Source: Plasmodiophora brassicae | Taxonomy: Eukaryota; Endomyxa: Phytomyxea; Phytomyxea; Plasmodiophorida | Direction of reading: 5' to 3' | DNA length: 64,000 bases | Assembly (NCBI GenBank): GCA_036867785.1 | Contig: CP145412.1 | Coordinates: 620,001 to 684,000 of the forward strand | Shown: piece by piece, positions 44,182 through 54,967 of the stretch | How the letters are laid out: every line of letters starts with the position of its first letter | Position numbering within the stretch: the first letter of the stretch is position 1 | The notes under the pieces: generated by a model | The model's input: only the letters and a program-made list of their open reading frames with translations | Told to the model about the DNA's origin: nothing | The model's database searches: none | Program-made: the position numbers and the translations under genes

Positions 44182-44412
44182 ATGGCGCTGTCGCCGTTGG
44201 CGAAGAAGAGCCTGACCTTGGGGGCGTTCACTCTCATGTGCTACCTCGGCGTCGTGTACCGTATCGAGGTATGAATCGTGCGCTACCATCGCGTCCCCAT
44301 GGCGCCGATGACACCTGCGCAGGGCTGGCGAGCAGAGCAGCAGGCCGCCATTGATGAGCGTCGCCGTCGAGCGGATGCTGCTGCTAAGCGTGGACCCGGC
44401 CCATCGCAGTAA
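44182..44412 (+). CDS. Spliced 58-residue membrane microprotein
   Basis: Exons 44182-44268 and 44323-44412 (54-nt intron, phase 0) give 58 residues. A hydrophobic segment at about 10-24 (SLTLGAFTLMCYLGVVY) is followed by a charged helix (WRAEQQAAIDERRRR). The layout resembles small mitochondrial inner-membrane assembly factors such as PET117, which also have one N-terminal membrane span and a charged helix, but the likeness is weak. The gene starts 17 bp after the MITE target duplication and ends 71 bp before the convergent TMEM230 stop. Confidence 0.55.
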
Positions 44413-44483
44413 CAGGGCCAATCGGCAACGAGGATTTTATTGGGATCTCCTTAGTCATCGTACGAAGGCACTGTTGTCATCAG

Positions 44484-44991
44484 TTATAAGCTTTGTAAAC
44501 TGGATAAATGTTTGACGCCTGGCAGCAAACCTTGGTCGAATGAGAATCCGGGCGTTCCTCGCCATGAATGATATAGGACGTACGACTGATAGCCGCCCTG
44601 TTTAATGTCAAACCCGGCCTCGGCGGGACGCTTCCAGGTTCTTACTGGTATCATCAGAACGGATCCTAGGATCAGCAACGTGTAGACTCTCTCGCCGCCG
44701 CTCACGATGCTGGCCAGGCCGGATATGAAACAGACCAGGCCAACGACGAGCAGAAGGACGGCGACACATGCTGTTCTCCTATAGGTACGATGGTGTGAGG
44801 CACGCGAACGACCAGGTGGTCGACAGCTCGGTGCACCTCGGCAGTCGCCTCGCCTCCTTCTGCAGGAGCCGAACATCATCGTAATGCTCGGCAGACTGCG
44901 GTACCTCGACGTTGACCGGATCCGGAATCGACGCGCTGACACTGTCCCATCCGACGGCGTCGTCGTCTTCCAGGCGCTCCCTACGAACCAT
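44484..44991 (-). CDS. TMEM230: TMEM230-like membrane protein
   Basis: Exons (minus) 44991-44837, 44778-44646 and 44597-44484 give 133 residues. After an acidic N-terminus (LEDDDAVGWDSV) come two membrane segments: VAVLLLVVGLVCFISGL and LLILGSVLMIPGGY. The end of the second segment and HSWRGTPGFSFDQ match the TMEM230/TMEM134 signature (..YAWKGYPGYSFDDIP). In animals TMEM230 is on Rab-positive and synaptic vesicles and works in vesicle trafficking. The 16 or so residues after the motif are specific to this protein. It shares a 133-bp divergent promoter with the next coiled-coil gene. Confidence 0.85.
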
Positions 44992-45124
44992 GTCGACAGA
45001 CAGCGCGCCCGTGGCCTGTGACACTGGAAGTGGGAACAAGAGGACGAGCAGCCTCCCTGTCGAGCAACTGTCACACGCACAGCAGCAGGTGCAGATAGAT
45101 CCCGTTGTGCCGACCCCCTGAACG

Positions 45125-46721
45125 ATGTCGTACGAGCAGCGCTGGTCAGAGCTGGAGGTTCGCCGGCAGGGCATTGCGGACCAGCTCCGCGACCTGGACT
45201 GGAAGACGCAGCGACGCGAATCCGATCGCGGCCGCATTGGCGTCTTCTACCGCAGCCAGCTCCAGAATACGCTCGCCAAGCTCCACAAGGACAAGGTCAC
45301 GTGGCGACGCCAACTCCAGGTCTGCCCGCCGCTCCCTGTCGCGTTTCGTTGGCTAAGGCTCCATTGCAGGCGCTTGACCAGCGTGTCGATGAGCTGATGG
45401 TGACGCGCCGGTCCGCTGAGGATCGGCAGGCCCTTCGCGACCTGAAGAAACACCACTGCGACGTGATTGACAAGATGAAACCGACATGGATAGAGCATAG
45501 CGCACAGCGCGCTGTGGAGCGCTTGGCAGAGACGCAGCGGCAGTTGGAGGAGTCGGTCGTCGCGAAACAGCATGAGCGGGAGGCGCTGAGTAAGGAGCAG
45601 GTCCTCAAGGCGCATATCAGAGGACAGCAAGAACGCGTCCGGGAAATGCAGGCGCAGATGATGCAGACTAGGGCCGCCGACGCCGAGGAAGCCATCCGTC
45701 AGGAAATGGCCCTGCAGGAGGACCAGCAACGACGGGCCACCGAGCAGATACGAGAGGCACAGCGGCTGCAGGAACTACGACTCGCCAAGCTGAAACAGGA
45801 ACGCGAGCGGTTGAGCAAGGAGGCGCAGGAGCAGGACCTACGTGAGGCGCAGCTGGCCGAAGAGGTCGCTCGGGAGCGTGAGAAACTGAATCGCGATATC
45901 GCGGAACGCAACGCGCTTCGGCAGCAGAGACTAGCGGAATTCGCCAGGGAACGGGAACGACTTCTGCAAGAGCAGCAAGAGCAAGGGGTTCAGCAGGCGC
46001 CAGCTGCCAGAGAACGGGAGCATGTCACGAAGCAGGAAGCGGAGCGAAACATGGAACGTCAACGCACGCAGGAAACACCCAAGACGGAAGCGAACGCAGC
46101 GCCCGAACCGCCAGCGCACGGTCCTGTACCAGACGGGGAGCCTCTGGCTCAAGTGGTTCGCGTGCAGGTTACTGCCCCTCCTCAGCAATCCGCCAGCGTT
46201 TCCAAGGCACCAAGCCCCGAACTGACTGAGAGGCCACCTTCCGAATCCGTCGAACCTGCAGCGTATGCAACGATCCCACCTGTCAAACCGGTTGCCGAAG
46301 AAATCAAGCCGACGACGTATGCATCCGTACCGCGTCCTTCAACGTTGAAGGCGCCCGCTCTGCAAGGGCTGTTGACGGGTGGCCTTATTTCTGATACGAG
46401 TGACGACGATTCGTCTCCAGACGAACCCGCTCCTGTTGCTCCATCCTCTGCTCCCGCCGCAAAGGTCTGTCTCGTTAACGACACGATTGGGACCAGTCTT
46501 CTGACAGAGCGACGTCGGTGCAGGCTGCTGCTGCTCCTCCAGTGAGACGCGCCGGGCCGACGCTTAACATTTCCAGTTTGATTTCTGGCGAGGAGACTGA
46601 TTCTGAGGAACCCTCACTGGAAGCCGTACTTCCGATATCGGCAGGCTCGCCAGTGGCTGATGCTGTGAAGCCCCGAGCATTTGCTACACCTGCGCCATCT
46701 GCAGACGAGTTCGATTTCTAA
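45125..46721 (+). CDS. Coiled-coil protein with acidic, Pro-rich tail
   Basis: Exons 45125-45319, 45370-46464 and 46524-46721, all phase 0, give 495 residues. From about residue 100 to 290 the sequence is a single charged helix or coiled coil rich in Glu, Gln and Arg (AQRLQELRLAKLKQERERL). It is followed by a disordered Pro/Ser/Glu tail with an acidic SDTSDDDSSPDE stretch and a second similar motif, SGEETDSEE, before the final DEFDF. The family is not recognised. The acidic repeats followed by an aromatic end could bind clathrin adaptors or cytoskeletal partners, which is inference. Confidence 0.65.
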
Positions 46722-46763
46722 CAGGAGGTGTTATGCACGTGCAATCCGGGCTGTATTAACTGG

Positions 46764-47144
46764 TCAACAATTAGACAGCATTGCGAAGCGTCGGTAGTTG
46801 ACCTGGGACGATTCAAGGTGAGCATCAGTTACAACACGGGACTGCTGTGCACACAGACCTCGAGCGTCCTGCTTGCTGTGTGCAAATGGGCGACCGCCTG
46901 ATCGATCGCGACCTGGATATTCCCCCCGGAGGCAGCAATGGCGGAATCCGCATTGCTGGCAAAGCGTGCCTACCACGATGGTCGCGACCGTAAGACTTTA
47001 GAAACGGATTCCGCTGTCCGCTGCCGGTATTACCTCCTCCATGGCGTGCAGCCCGATGGCGATCGCGCCGACGACGACAGCGACCAGAACGACGACCTTC
47101 CGTAGAGCCATCCGATTTGGAAATGCGCCCGGAACGTGAGTCAT
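46764..47144 (-). CDS. Spliced 86-residue single-pass membrane protein
   Basis: Three exons (minus) 47144-47034, 46969-46859 and 46802-46764, all phase 0 with GT-AG introns of 63 and 56 nt, give 86 residues. A hydrophobic segment near 14-32 (KVVVLVAVVVGAIAIG) is followed by an amphipathic helix (QVAIDQAVAHLHTASRTLE). The consistent phase and absence of stops in all three exons make it credible as a gene. No family is recognised. It shares a 179-bp divergent promoter with SEY1, and its stop is 42 bp from the convergent coiled-coil gene. Confidence 0.6.
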
Positions 47145-47323
47145 CGTGGCTACCGAGCACAATGGCCCCAGGAGGTTGACGTTAAGTGAGGTCAGCGGCG
47201 GCCCCAGAATAGGACGCAGCGGGTGGCGTCGGCCGCGTCGGGCCTTGGGCAAACGCCGTGGGCTGTCGTTGCAGAAGACGGGCGGCGGCGGCGTCATTTC
47301 GTTAACACAGCGAGTGGTCGCGC

Positions 47324-50279
47324 ATGGCTGCGTCCGATTACTTGATGGCGGCGCGATCGTCGGCGGACGGCCCGCGCTCCCTGATCCACGTCGTCGACAA
47401 GGAGGGAGAATTCTGCTCCACGGCCGGGGGCATAACATCGTTCCTCGACGTGCACGGCCTGCTCGATCGCGGCACCGACTATACCGTCGTTGGGATTATG
47501 GGAGCACAAAGTTCTGGAAAAAGTATGTTTGACCGAACGGTCGGTCGAAGTTCGGTATTCCCGCCATTCTTACTAGTGCGCTCTAGGTACTCTCCTGAAC
47601 ATACTGTTCGGGACCTGTTTTGAAGAATTAAACTCGCAAGCTGGGCGGCAGATGACGACGAAAGGTCATCCGCGATCGCGACGAATGTGTCCGTAGGCGC
47701 AGGTCTCACTGTCGTCGCAGGTGTCTGGTTCGGGTCGTCGCCCAAAGTGAGCAATGTACTGGTCATGGACCTGGAAGGCACGGACAGCGTCACCCGAGGA
47801 CAGGAACGACACCCGTTTGAGCGGCAGTCGGCGCTGCTTGCGCTGTCTGTGGCCGAGGTCGACCTCGATATGGGCCCTGCTTATCGCATCAGCTAATCGG
47901 TGGCGGCTGCAGGTCCTTATCATCAATATGTGGCAGCACGACATTGGTCGATATGTCGCATCGAACTACGGGGTACAACCAGGTTACCGCAGCCGTCGAT
48001 GACTTTGGCTAACCCCGTCTCCTACAGGTTCTTTCGACGATATTTGAGGTCAACTTGCAGCTTCTCGCCGAAGAGATTCGCTCGTCGAAATCGCCGCCGA
48101 ACCGAACGTTGTTGCTGTTCACGATTCGCGATCACGTCGAGTCGGAAAGTCCCATTTCGGTCATCTCGAAGCAGCTGCGTGCTGATGTTGAGCGCATATG
48201 GTCCGAAATGAAGATGCCGGCGGGTCTGTCGCACTTGAAACTCAGTACCATGTTTGATATCGAGTTCGTGGCGCTCCCTCACAAGCGTTATGAGTCAGAG
48301 CAGTTCAACTCGCAAGTGGATGCCTTGCGTCTTAGGTTGTTGGGCCAGGCCTGCTTGTTCAGCTATCTGCCGCTGATACGATCGGCCGTACAGGTTCACA
48401 GATCCGTCCAGTCCTGGATACATTTTCGGGCCCGAGAGGCGCCTTCAGAAAACCGTTTCAGTGCCTGCCACTGGACTGGGACACTACGTCGAGACGATCT
48501 GGAGCACGATCAAGAGCCATGCGGATCTGAATTTGCCATCTCAGAAGGAGATGCTTGCGATCTTCCGGTGCGACGAGCTGTTCACGCAGATCAGCGACCA
48601 GTTCGAGTCGGCGCTCGAGGAGCTTCGAGGCCTCGTTGAGACCTGCTACCAGGAGGACTTCAAGAAATGCGCCACAGCCCTTCTGTCTTCGTCATTAACT
48701 GCGTTCGATGATGCGGCAACCGGTTATCACGCTGGAACCGTAGCGCGAAAGCGTGGCGAGCTGCAGGCGCGTCTCATCGAGCACCTGAAGCCACTGTGAG
48801 TTGCGCGTTCTCCTGCACGTGTGCATCTCTGAAACGACACGGGCAGCTGGGCACTGCAGTTAGGCCATGCGAAGGCCCTGGCGTTGGCGGAGTTCAAGAC
48901 GAAAGCCGATTCTGCTCTGCCAAAGCAAAAGGCTTCAGACCGGTTCGGTGAAATCATTTCGGACTGCCGACGTGCTGCGAAGCAACGTCTTGAAGAACTC
49001 GCTGCCAAATCAGTCATCGACTCGGCATCGGGGTGGTCACGTGATTCTTTTGTCTCCCAGCTGCAGGCGGATATCGATGGTAATCATTGTTTCCTCTGCA
49101 TCACCTGTGATATTCACGACACCCTGTTTCTGCAGATTGCGTTGAACAGCTTAAGCAGCTGCAAGTCACTCGTCTGGCTGACGAGGTGCGGGTAAAGGTC
49201 AGACGCCATCTGCTTCCGCAGTGTGATCGTATATTCGAACTTGCGCCTGAGACAATGTGGGATGATGTTCGTGACGCTTACGGTGAGGAATATCGTTGGA
49301 AATGCCCGCAGCGTTGTGGTTTACGTGGTTTCCTTTCAGAACAATGGCTCAGTGAACTCCAGGGCGGAACTCTTGATCGAAAGCTGTCGTCACTCTCGCT
49401 TGATGCGTCGCGAGCGGAAAAGTTCAGAAGCGATGCGGCGACTGATGCGCTTCTCCAGTTGCACGAAGAAGCCACGAAACATGCTGCCTTCGTCAAGCAC
49501 AAAATGATTCGTTTGTTCGATCAGCGCTTTCGCCTGGATGCATCTGGCTTGCCGCGCGTTTGGCACCAGGAGCGTGATATTCGAAAGTTTTACATTGCTG
49601 CTCGAGATCACGTAAGCTGCTAGTGGTCAGTGCTTGGGCGATAGGCCTGACATCTTCCGTAGGCATTATCTCTGCTGTCCCTATTCTCCAAATTCCAGCT
49701 CGGCCGCGACAGCGACAAATCTCCGAAGAAGGGTGGCATGCTGCCAACGCTTATCTCGGAATCCGAACAGGCCGCTCTTCGTACAGACTTCCAACGCTCG
49801 TGTGAAGATGCGCTTAATGCGGCTGAAGCGTCTCGAGCCCGTGCATTGCACATGACATCGACTCCGGCATGGGTTCTCCCCCTCATCCTTGTCCTTGGAT
49901 GGAACGAGGCCATGACGATTCTGCAACATCCGCTACTGCTGTTCCTGATCATTTTGATCGGCGCTGCTCTTGGCGTGATCTGGTATCTGGACATGTGGGG
50001 TCCTGCCATGGCAATGGGCAAGATCGTCGTGCGCCAGGTGACGTCGGCTGTTATGGCGCATTTGGATGGACAGCCTGGCCGGCAAACCCCAGACAGCATA
50101 GAACTCTCTAGCTCCGCGAGACGAGTCAGTCGCCTTTGCAATCTCACTTTCCGCTGTTTCTGATTGTTTTACAGGCATCACCGAGGAAACCGGACCGATC
50201 TCCTCGCCGCTCTAAATCGCCCTTGGCTTCGTCTTCACCGCTGGGCGCCCGTGTGACGGCCGCCCACGGCCCGAAATGA
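47324..50279 (+). CDS. SEY1: ER-membrane fusion GTPase SEY1/RHD3 (atlastin-like)
   Basis: Ten exons: 47324-47522, 47587-47664, 47721-47857, 47913-47972, 48028-48335, 48394-48795, 48847-49079, 49136-49611, 49699-50124 and 50175-50279, for 807 residues. G-domain: GAQSSGKSTLLN, switch I QMTTKGVWF, DLEGTDSVTRG, INMWQHDIGRY and FTIRDH (NKxD equivalent). The helical bundle has LPSQKEMLAIFRCDEL. Two adjacent membrane segments near 700-745 (WVLPLILVLGWNEAMTIL, LLLFLIILIGAALGV) and YLDMWGP precede a basic tail. SEY1/RHD3 fuses ER tubules into a network. It fits SEY1/RHD3 better than metazoan atlastin by length and by the three-part bundle. Confidence 0.94.
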
Positions 50280-50317
50280 ACTAGCGCTATCAGGATCTGC
50301 CATCGCCCTTCTGTTTA

Positions 50318-50695
50318 TTACATTGGAGTGTCTGGAATCCGACGTATCTGTGGTGGCGAAGGTGGCTTAATCCCCATGACAGTACCTGGTGCTTCAGGTG
50401 CCGATGCAGCGGGGACCGCCATGTTCATAGGTGCTGCGCCCGGATTCGCGGCGCCTGAGACCGGCACGCCTGGAATTGCAGATGTGGCAGCCGCATGCCG
50501 CTTCTTGCCCTTCGTCTTCTTGTGACGGGTGCGCATCTTGTTCGGCTTCAGGGGAGCTGGACGGTTGCTGCTGGCTTCTTCACAATCATCAGGGTCCGGG
50601 GGAGCATATCGGTGACGGCGCTTCTTCGCGTCGGATGCTGCCATAATGGCAACGCCGACGACGAGCAGGACGATCAGCCACGCGCGGGAATTCAT
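50318..50695 (-). CDS. Small secreted or anchored basic protein
   Basis: A single exon of 125 residues from the first ATG. Residues 4-22 (RAWLIVLLVVGVAIMAASDA) form a signal peptide or anchor. A strongly basic region with KKRRHRY and KKTKGKKRH follows, and then an Ala/Pro/Gly-rich tail with repeated Pro-Ala pieces. There are two residues of cysteine at most. No family is recognised. It ends 38 bp from the SEY1 stop. A secreted role is inferred from the N-terminus only, and the basic clusters could also act as nuclear signals after cleavage. Confidence 0.5.
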   Translation of the reverse strand: MNSRAWLIVLLVVGVAIMAASDAKKRRHRYAPPDPDDCEEASSNRPAPLKPNKMRTRHKKTKGKKRHAAATSAIPGVPVSGAANPGAAPMNMAVPAASAPEAPGTVMGIKPPSPPQIRRIPDTPM

Positions 50696-50871
50696 TGTTC
50701 GAGGGGTGCCAACTGTTAGGAAACTCTGACGAAGAATTCCAGGCAATCGTTAAGTGAATGGCACTGTTGTGCCTGATGATTCATCGCCATGGTGGTTGAG
50801 CAGGTGAGTCAACGTGACCCAGGTGGTTGGGAATCACGATACCAAACCGCAACCGGGCCCATAATCTCCAT

Positions 50872-52478
50872 CTACGGCGGAGCCGGAAGCGGATCAGTCA
50901 GCGGCAGACAGGTCCACGCGTGAAGCAAATGGGGGACCGCGCGAACAAGTCGCTGTAGATCTCTTCGGGCGGTCAGTCGGTTGCCTGATTGCAGCATCGA
51001 GAAGGCGCGATGAATCAGCGTAATTGGATCAGGACCGTACATCCGGACAGACAGGTCGAAAGTTCGAATGGCTTCCTGGTAGTCGGCCAGTGCGTGAAAG
51101 CACCGGCCGACATGAAACAAGACATCGTCGGCCCCGTCTTGCACAAAGCAATGATCACGAACCAACAGAAGTGCTTGACGGGTATCCGACCGAACGTCGC
51201 TACCGGGGCAGGCGCTGACGGCCAGCAGAATTCTGGCGACAAGTTTGTGGAATACGTGGGCATCATAGTGGCTCAGCCTGAGAATGGATAAAAGGTTCGA
51301 CAGTGTCTGGGGTGCTTGCTCTGCGCAGAGAGCGGCCTGCAGCTGAAAGAAATCAAACGGCTCCAACCGTTCCGCAACGGATTGCACTGCTGGGGACGCT
51401 TGATGGAACCCCCATCCAAACACACCCAGTCGCAGCCGACTATAACAGCAGGAACTCGACCAGACGATGTTTGCTACAAGCAACCGTCACGTTAACAGTT
51501 GGGACAGAAACAGTACAGGTAGTACCAGCTTCGCGACGACAGAAATCCGTCAGAACCCCAAAGCTAACCGGCAAAGAACACGACCCATGGATGGCGAGCG
51601 GAAGCTCGGGACACTGAATAACAGGATCGTCATCAAGCATGACGACAGCCCCGGCTGGCCCCTTATCTAAGAGTTGCATGCAGCTCGTGAGGTTCACATG
51701 CCGGCCGTATCTTCCCACAGTGGTTACCAGCAACGATGAAGAGCACTTCATGAGGTCTGATACGATCGAGGAGGCGCCGCATGGCGCTGAGAGAGCCGAC
51801 AGGTACAAGGGCAGAGTAGTTGCGTCCAATCGTGCCATGCAGCAAGGCTGCTGGACCTGATGGATCACAGGGCGTCATGCGCGTCACGATGCCGTCCGAC
51901 GTTAGGCGAATCTCCATCAGCAGGACGGTGCCCATCGACTCCGACGTCGCGTACATCTCCTGCGGTAGGCTGTCGAACACGTAGTTGGCGATGACGACGG
52001 TAGGCCCAGGAAGCCAAACGTGCCCAGCACGACGAAGGTAAACGGGAGATTCCGGAGGCTGCTCAGCATCAAGAACAGCGAAATCGAGAACGCCGAGACG
52101 GGCCAGGCCGCTTAACTGGGCCTGCCGTTCGTATCCGGCAACGTTACGTTCGGCGAGATCCGTCATGACATACAGCAGGCGATCAACGGGCCAATGTCGG
52201 CGCTTGCACAAGTTGATCCAGGTCATGACGAACAGAAATCCGAACTGGCCCGACCCGCTGCCGAGCTCGATGACCGTCAGGCGCGGTAGGCCCGGGTCAG
52301 CGCTGATCAGACTGGCGGCCATGTCGACGTACTGTCGCGCCGTGAACGCGTTCGTCGTGATAAACTGTGGCACCGCATCCCGCGATGCCGCTGCCCAGGC
52401 GCTCGGACCTCTCGACTCGTAGAACGTCCGCTGGTGGGCCCAGATCGGCGACCTGCTTAACGGGCGCCACCCGTCCAT
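50872..52478 (-). CDS. SAM-dependent methyltransferase-like protein with TPR-like C-terminus
   Basis: Exons (minus) 52478-51728, 51666-51526 and 51473-50872 give 497 residues. The N-terminal half holds a class I methyltransferase core: motif I VIELGSGSGQFGF, an acidic motif around YVMTDLAERN, FAVLDAE and VIANYVFDSLPQEMY as post-motif strands. The C-terminal 200 residues are helical, with a TPR-like pair (VGRCFHALADYQEAIRTF). The substrate is unknown. Upstream residues PQFITTNAFTARQYVDMAASL resemble a family of protist and fungal proteins with the same MT-then-TPR layout, but I cannot name it. The first exon alone is 751 nt. Confidence 0.7.
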
Positions 52479-52740
52479 CTGCGATCAGTGATCAGACTCG
52501 CTGTCCGCCACGCAGTCCACGCTGCATCTTAGGGCAACGCCGTATATTGTTGCCAAGCTGGAATACAGAGACGTGCTAGGCGAATCCGGTCACTACGCCA
52601 TTGCCTCTCGAGACAGAAACAACGACATTTCCTCGCTGCTGAGAGAACAACGACCAGATCTCAGCATTGGAGATGCCCTTATATATCGTCAAAATAACTA
52701 AACAGATCTATAGCTGCCGAGCAGGCACCTCCATCTTTAG

Positions 52741-53874
52741 TTAACGTCGTGTCAGTATCGGTCTAGGAGGTTTCCAATCCAGGCGGCTCTTCGGGACCTG
52801 GATCGACGGGGCGACCCAGGCGCCGCAGGAGCATTGTGATCCGCTCCAGTCGTAGGACCCCAGACGGGAATGGCAATGAGGGCACGAAAGTTTGCCGCTG
52901 ACTTCGCCCAACGGGAACACGTCGATGCCGTCGTCGATGAAGATCGACCCACACGATTGCGATGAAGAAGGTGGGTGATCTACGACAGATGACGATCCGA
53001 AGATGGGGCGGCTGCATTTGCGACAGGCGTAAAACCCAGACGAATCGGATCGTGCCTCGGCCGATGGTGCGGGTAATTCAGCAATACCATGGCTGTCGGC
53101 GACGCCAGCCGAGTGCTCCGGCACAGTTAGCCCCAAGGCGGTGAAATGTGCCAGCAATCGTTCCAAGTTGTCACGCAACGTAGTCATCAGGAGGAGATAA
53201 ATGGAAGTGTCATTGTCGATGACGCAATCCGGCGATTGGGACCTGCAACGCGCCACAAGGTCGTCAAGAAGGACCCAGCGTCCTTCACCGGCAGACGTTG
53301 TCACGGCGGCAGGTGTACTTCGAACAGGAATGCAATGAATGTCGTAATCGCCGGAAACACAGTGTAAACACAGGAGACCGTGTTGCATTCGTCTCATGAG
53401 TTGAGGCGCATCCCCAAAAGCGCCGTCGGTGCACTGCACTAACCGCTCGGCGACCAATTCGCGAACAGGCACGACATCATCCTCGGACTCATCAACGGTC
53501 ACCAAGGCGTCGTGGAAGAACTGTGAACTTTGGAGCCGGTCGGATATGGCTGCACGCCAGACGAATATGGCAATACGGCCATCGTCGAACCGTGTGAACG
53601 GCAGTGCCGATGCAATGACGCGTCGGCGCCCTTTCCTGTGCGTGCCAGGCATCAAGTGAGTGACGCCGCCACTGGACTGACTGCGGACTCCGCCGCGGTG
53701 TCTTTGGACTCCGCGGGGTCGTCGTTCGTACGAGGCTCTTGGACCAGCATCCGCTTCGACGCGATTCGTAATGAAGCACGAACGGTGCAAAGCTGGAGTG
53801 TAAGTGTCTGGGCGCGTCACTGCGACATATAATTCGAATGGGTCCACCGAAGCCGCGTACATCTGACAATGCAT
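52741..53874 (-). CDS. Protein with DUSP12/YVH1-type zinc-binding domain, no visible phosphatase
   Basis: A single exon of 377 residues. The last ~95 residues match the Yvh1/DUSP12 zinc-binding domain: FYACRKCSRPIF, GKLSCPHCHSRLGSYDW and SGSQCSCGAWVAPSIQVPKSRLDW. In Yvh1 this domain releases Mrt4 from pre-60S ribosomes. The N-terminal ~270 residues do not contain the dual-specificity phosphatase signature HCxxGxxRS; LCLHCVSGDYDIHC occurs but lacks the downstream Arg. A stretch with RELVAERL faintly recalls a Nudix box, which is speculative. The start is the first in-frame ATG; an upstream exon cannot be excluded. Confidence 0.75.
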   Translation of the reverse strand: MHCQMYAASVDPFELYVAVTRPDTYTPALHRSCFITNRVEADAGPRASYERRPRGVQRHRGGVRSQSSGGVTHLMPGTHRKGRRRVIASALPFTRFDDGRIAIFVWRAAISDRLQSSQFFHDALVTVDESEDDVVPVRELVAERLVQCTDGAFGDAPQLMRRMQHGLLCLHCVSGDYDIHCIPVRSTPAAVTTSAGEGRWVLLDDLVARCRSQSPDCVIDNDTSIYLLLMTTLRDNLERLLAHFTALGLTVPEHSAGVADSHGIAELPAPSAEARSDSSGFYACRKCSRPIFGSSSVVDHPPSSSQSCGSIFIDDGIDVFPLGEVSGKLSCPHCHSRLGSYDWSGSQCSCGAWVAPSIQVPKSRLDWKPPRPILTRR

Positions 53875-54967
53875 ACCGGGGCACAACTCTGACGACGACC
53901 GACTCTGTTTCACGCGGCTACCCGCAACGACCCGGGGACGCTGATTATTAATTTGTTAAATAATTCGCAAATTCCCATCCGAAATAACTGTCCCTGCGCT
54001 GATCGACCGCACCATTGGCATCAAAGAAGCAGAGACGCATGGACATACAGGAATGGGTCGAACTCAAGGCATCGCGATTGCTCAGCGTCTGGAGAGAACT
54101 TTCATTGCCCTCGTCAACGATAGGTGACAGCTGGTGCTCTCGCTACAGACAACGCCGGCAGTTGCAGTCGCGCGCCTCGCATCCTGGCTCTGCATTGGCC
54201 AGAGTTGCTTTTTCTTTATGCTCGTATTCAGGTCAACCTGTTGGTGAACGATGTCAAGTCTTCTTCATTCGCTGAAATCGCTCACTCCGGACTGTCTACG
54301 AAATTGTTATTTGTTGAAACAAATCAACTGCGAAATGGCTACCGGGCCTGCGCGAGGACATGGTCCACCTCTACGGAGCACACCGGATGTCTGCCATTAC
54401 AATATGGGCAAAGTGAGACCCGTAGAGGTGGACCATGTCCTCGCGCAGTCGCGGTAGCCATTTCGCATTTGATTTGTTGAAACAAGCAACAATATTTGAA
54501 CAGTTCCCACCAGCACTGGATGATCTGTCGAGGCCTTGGCGAGTGCGGTGTCGTGAGGTCTCGTGCGATCAGGAGGCGACAACTGGGGCGTTGGACACGG
54601 GTCACTCACTTGATGCCTCCAGTTGCGGCCCACGTGCGAAAAGCATAGAGACGCGGTCCGCTACCAACCAGGTTCCTGGGCTTCTGGCAGATTGTCCGGA
54701 AGGCGCCATCATTGGTCATCTCAGCGCGTTTGATGAACCGTCGTGGCCAAATTGTCTGTAAACATTTTGTCGTCGTGGGAGCATGTTTGGCACGGCTGCA
54801 CGCCCAACCTGGCTCGGTGGATGGTCCTTGCGGAAACAGCGGAACCAGGAGGTGGCCGTGCGTTCACTGGGGGATGCGACTGCTGACCAAACGGTGCAAC
54901 CGCTATACGGACGCCTTCCAGTTCGAACCGTCTGTTTGTTTCCTGGAGCAGCACCTCCAGCACAGTC
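53875..54967. other. Intergenic region with possible coding remnants
   Basis: Besides the hairpin repeat at 54312-54484, the plus strand from 54039 reads DIQEWVELKASRLLSVWREL, which looks coding. I could not splice it to a full gene, and the hairpin interrupts what follows. It may be a broken gene or chance. Nothing else is supported before the tRNA. Confidence 0.3.
54312..54484. repeat. Short fold-back (hairpin) element
   Basis: The left arm 54312-54376 and right arm 54420-54484 are 65-bp inverted copies differing at only a few positions, with a 43-bp loop. Similarity continues weakly about 11 bp further out on each side. The size and TA-rich outer ends suggest a small MITE. No clear target duplication was found. 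Confidence 0.85.

Noticed and set aside
53354-53400. Dual-specificity phosphatase active site in LCLHCVSGDYDIHC
   Set aside because: The HCx5R signature is incomplete (no Arg), and the flanking strands do not match the DSP fold.
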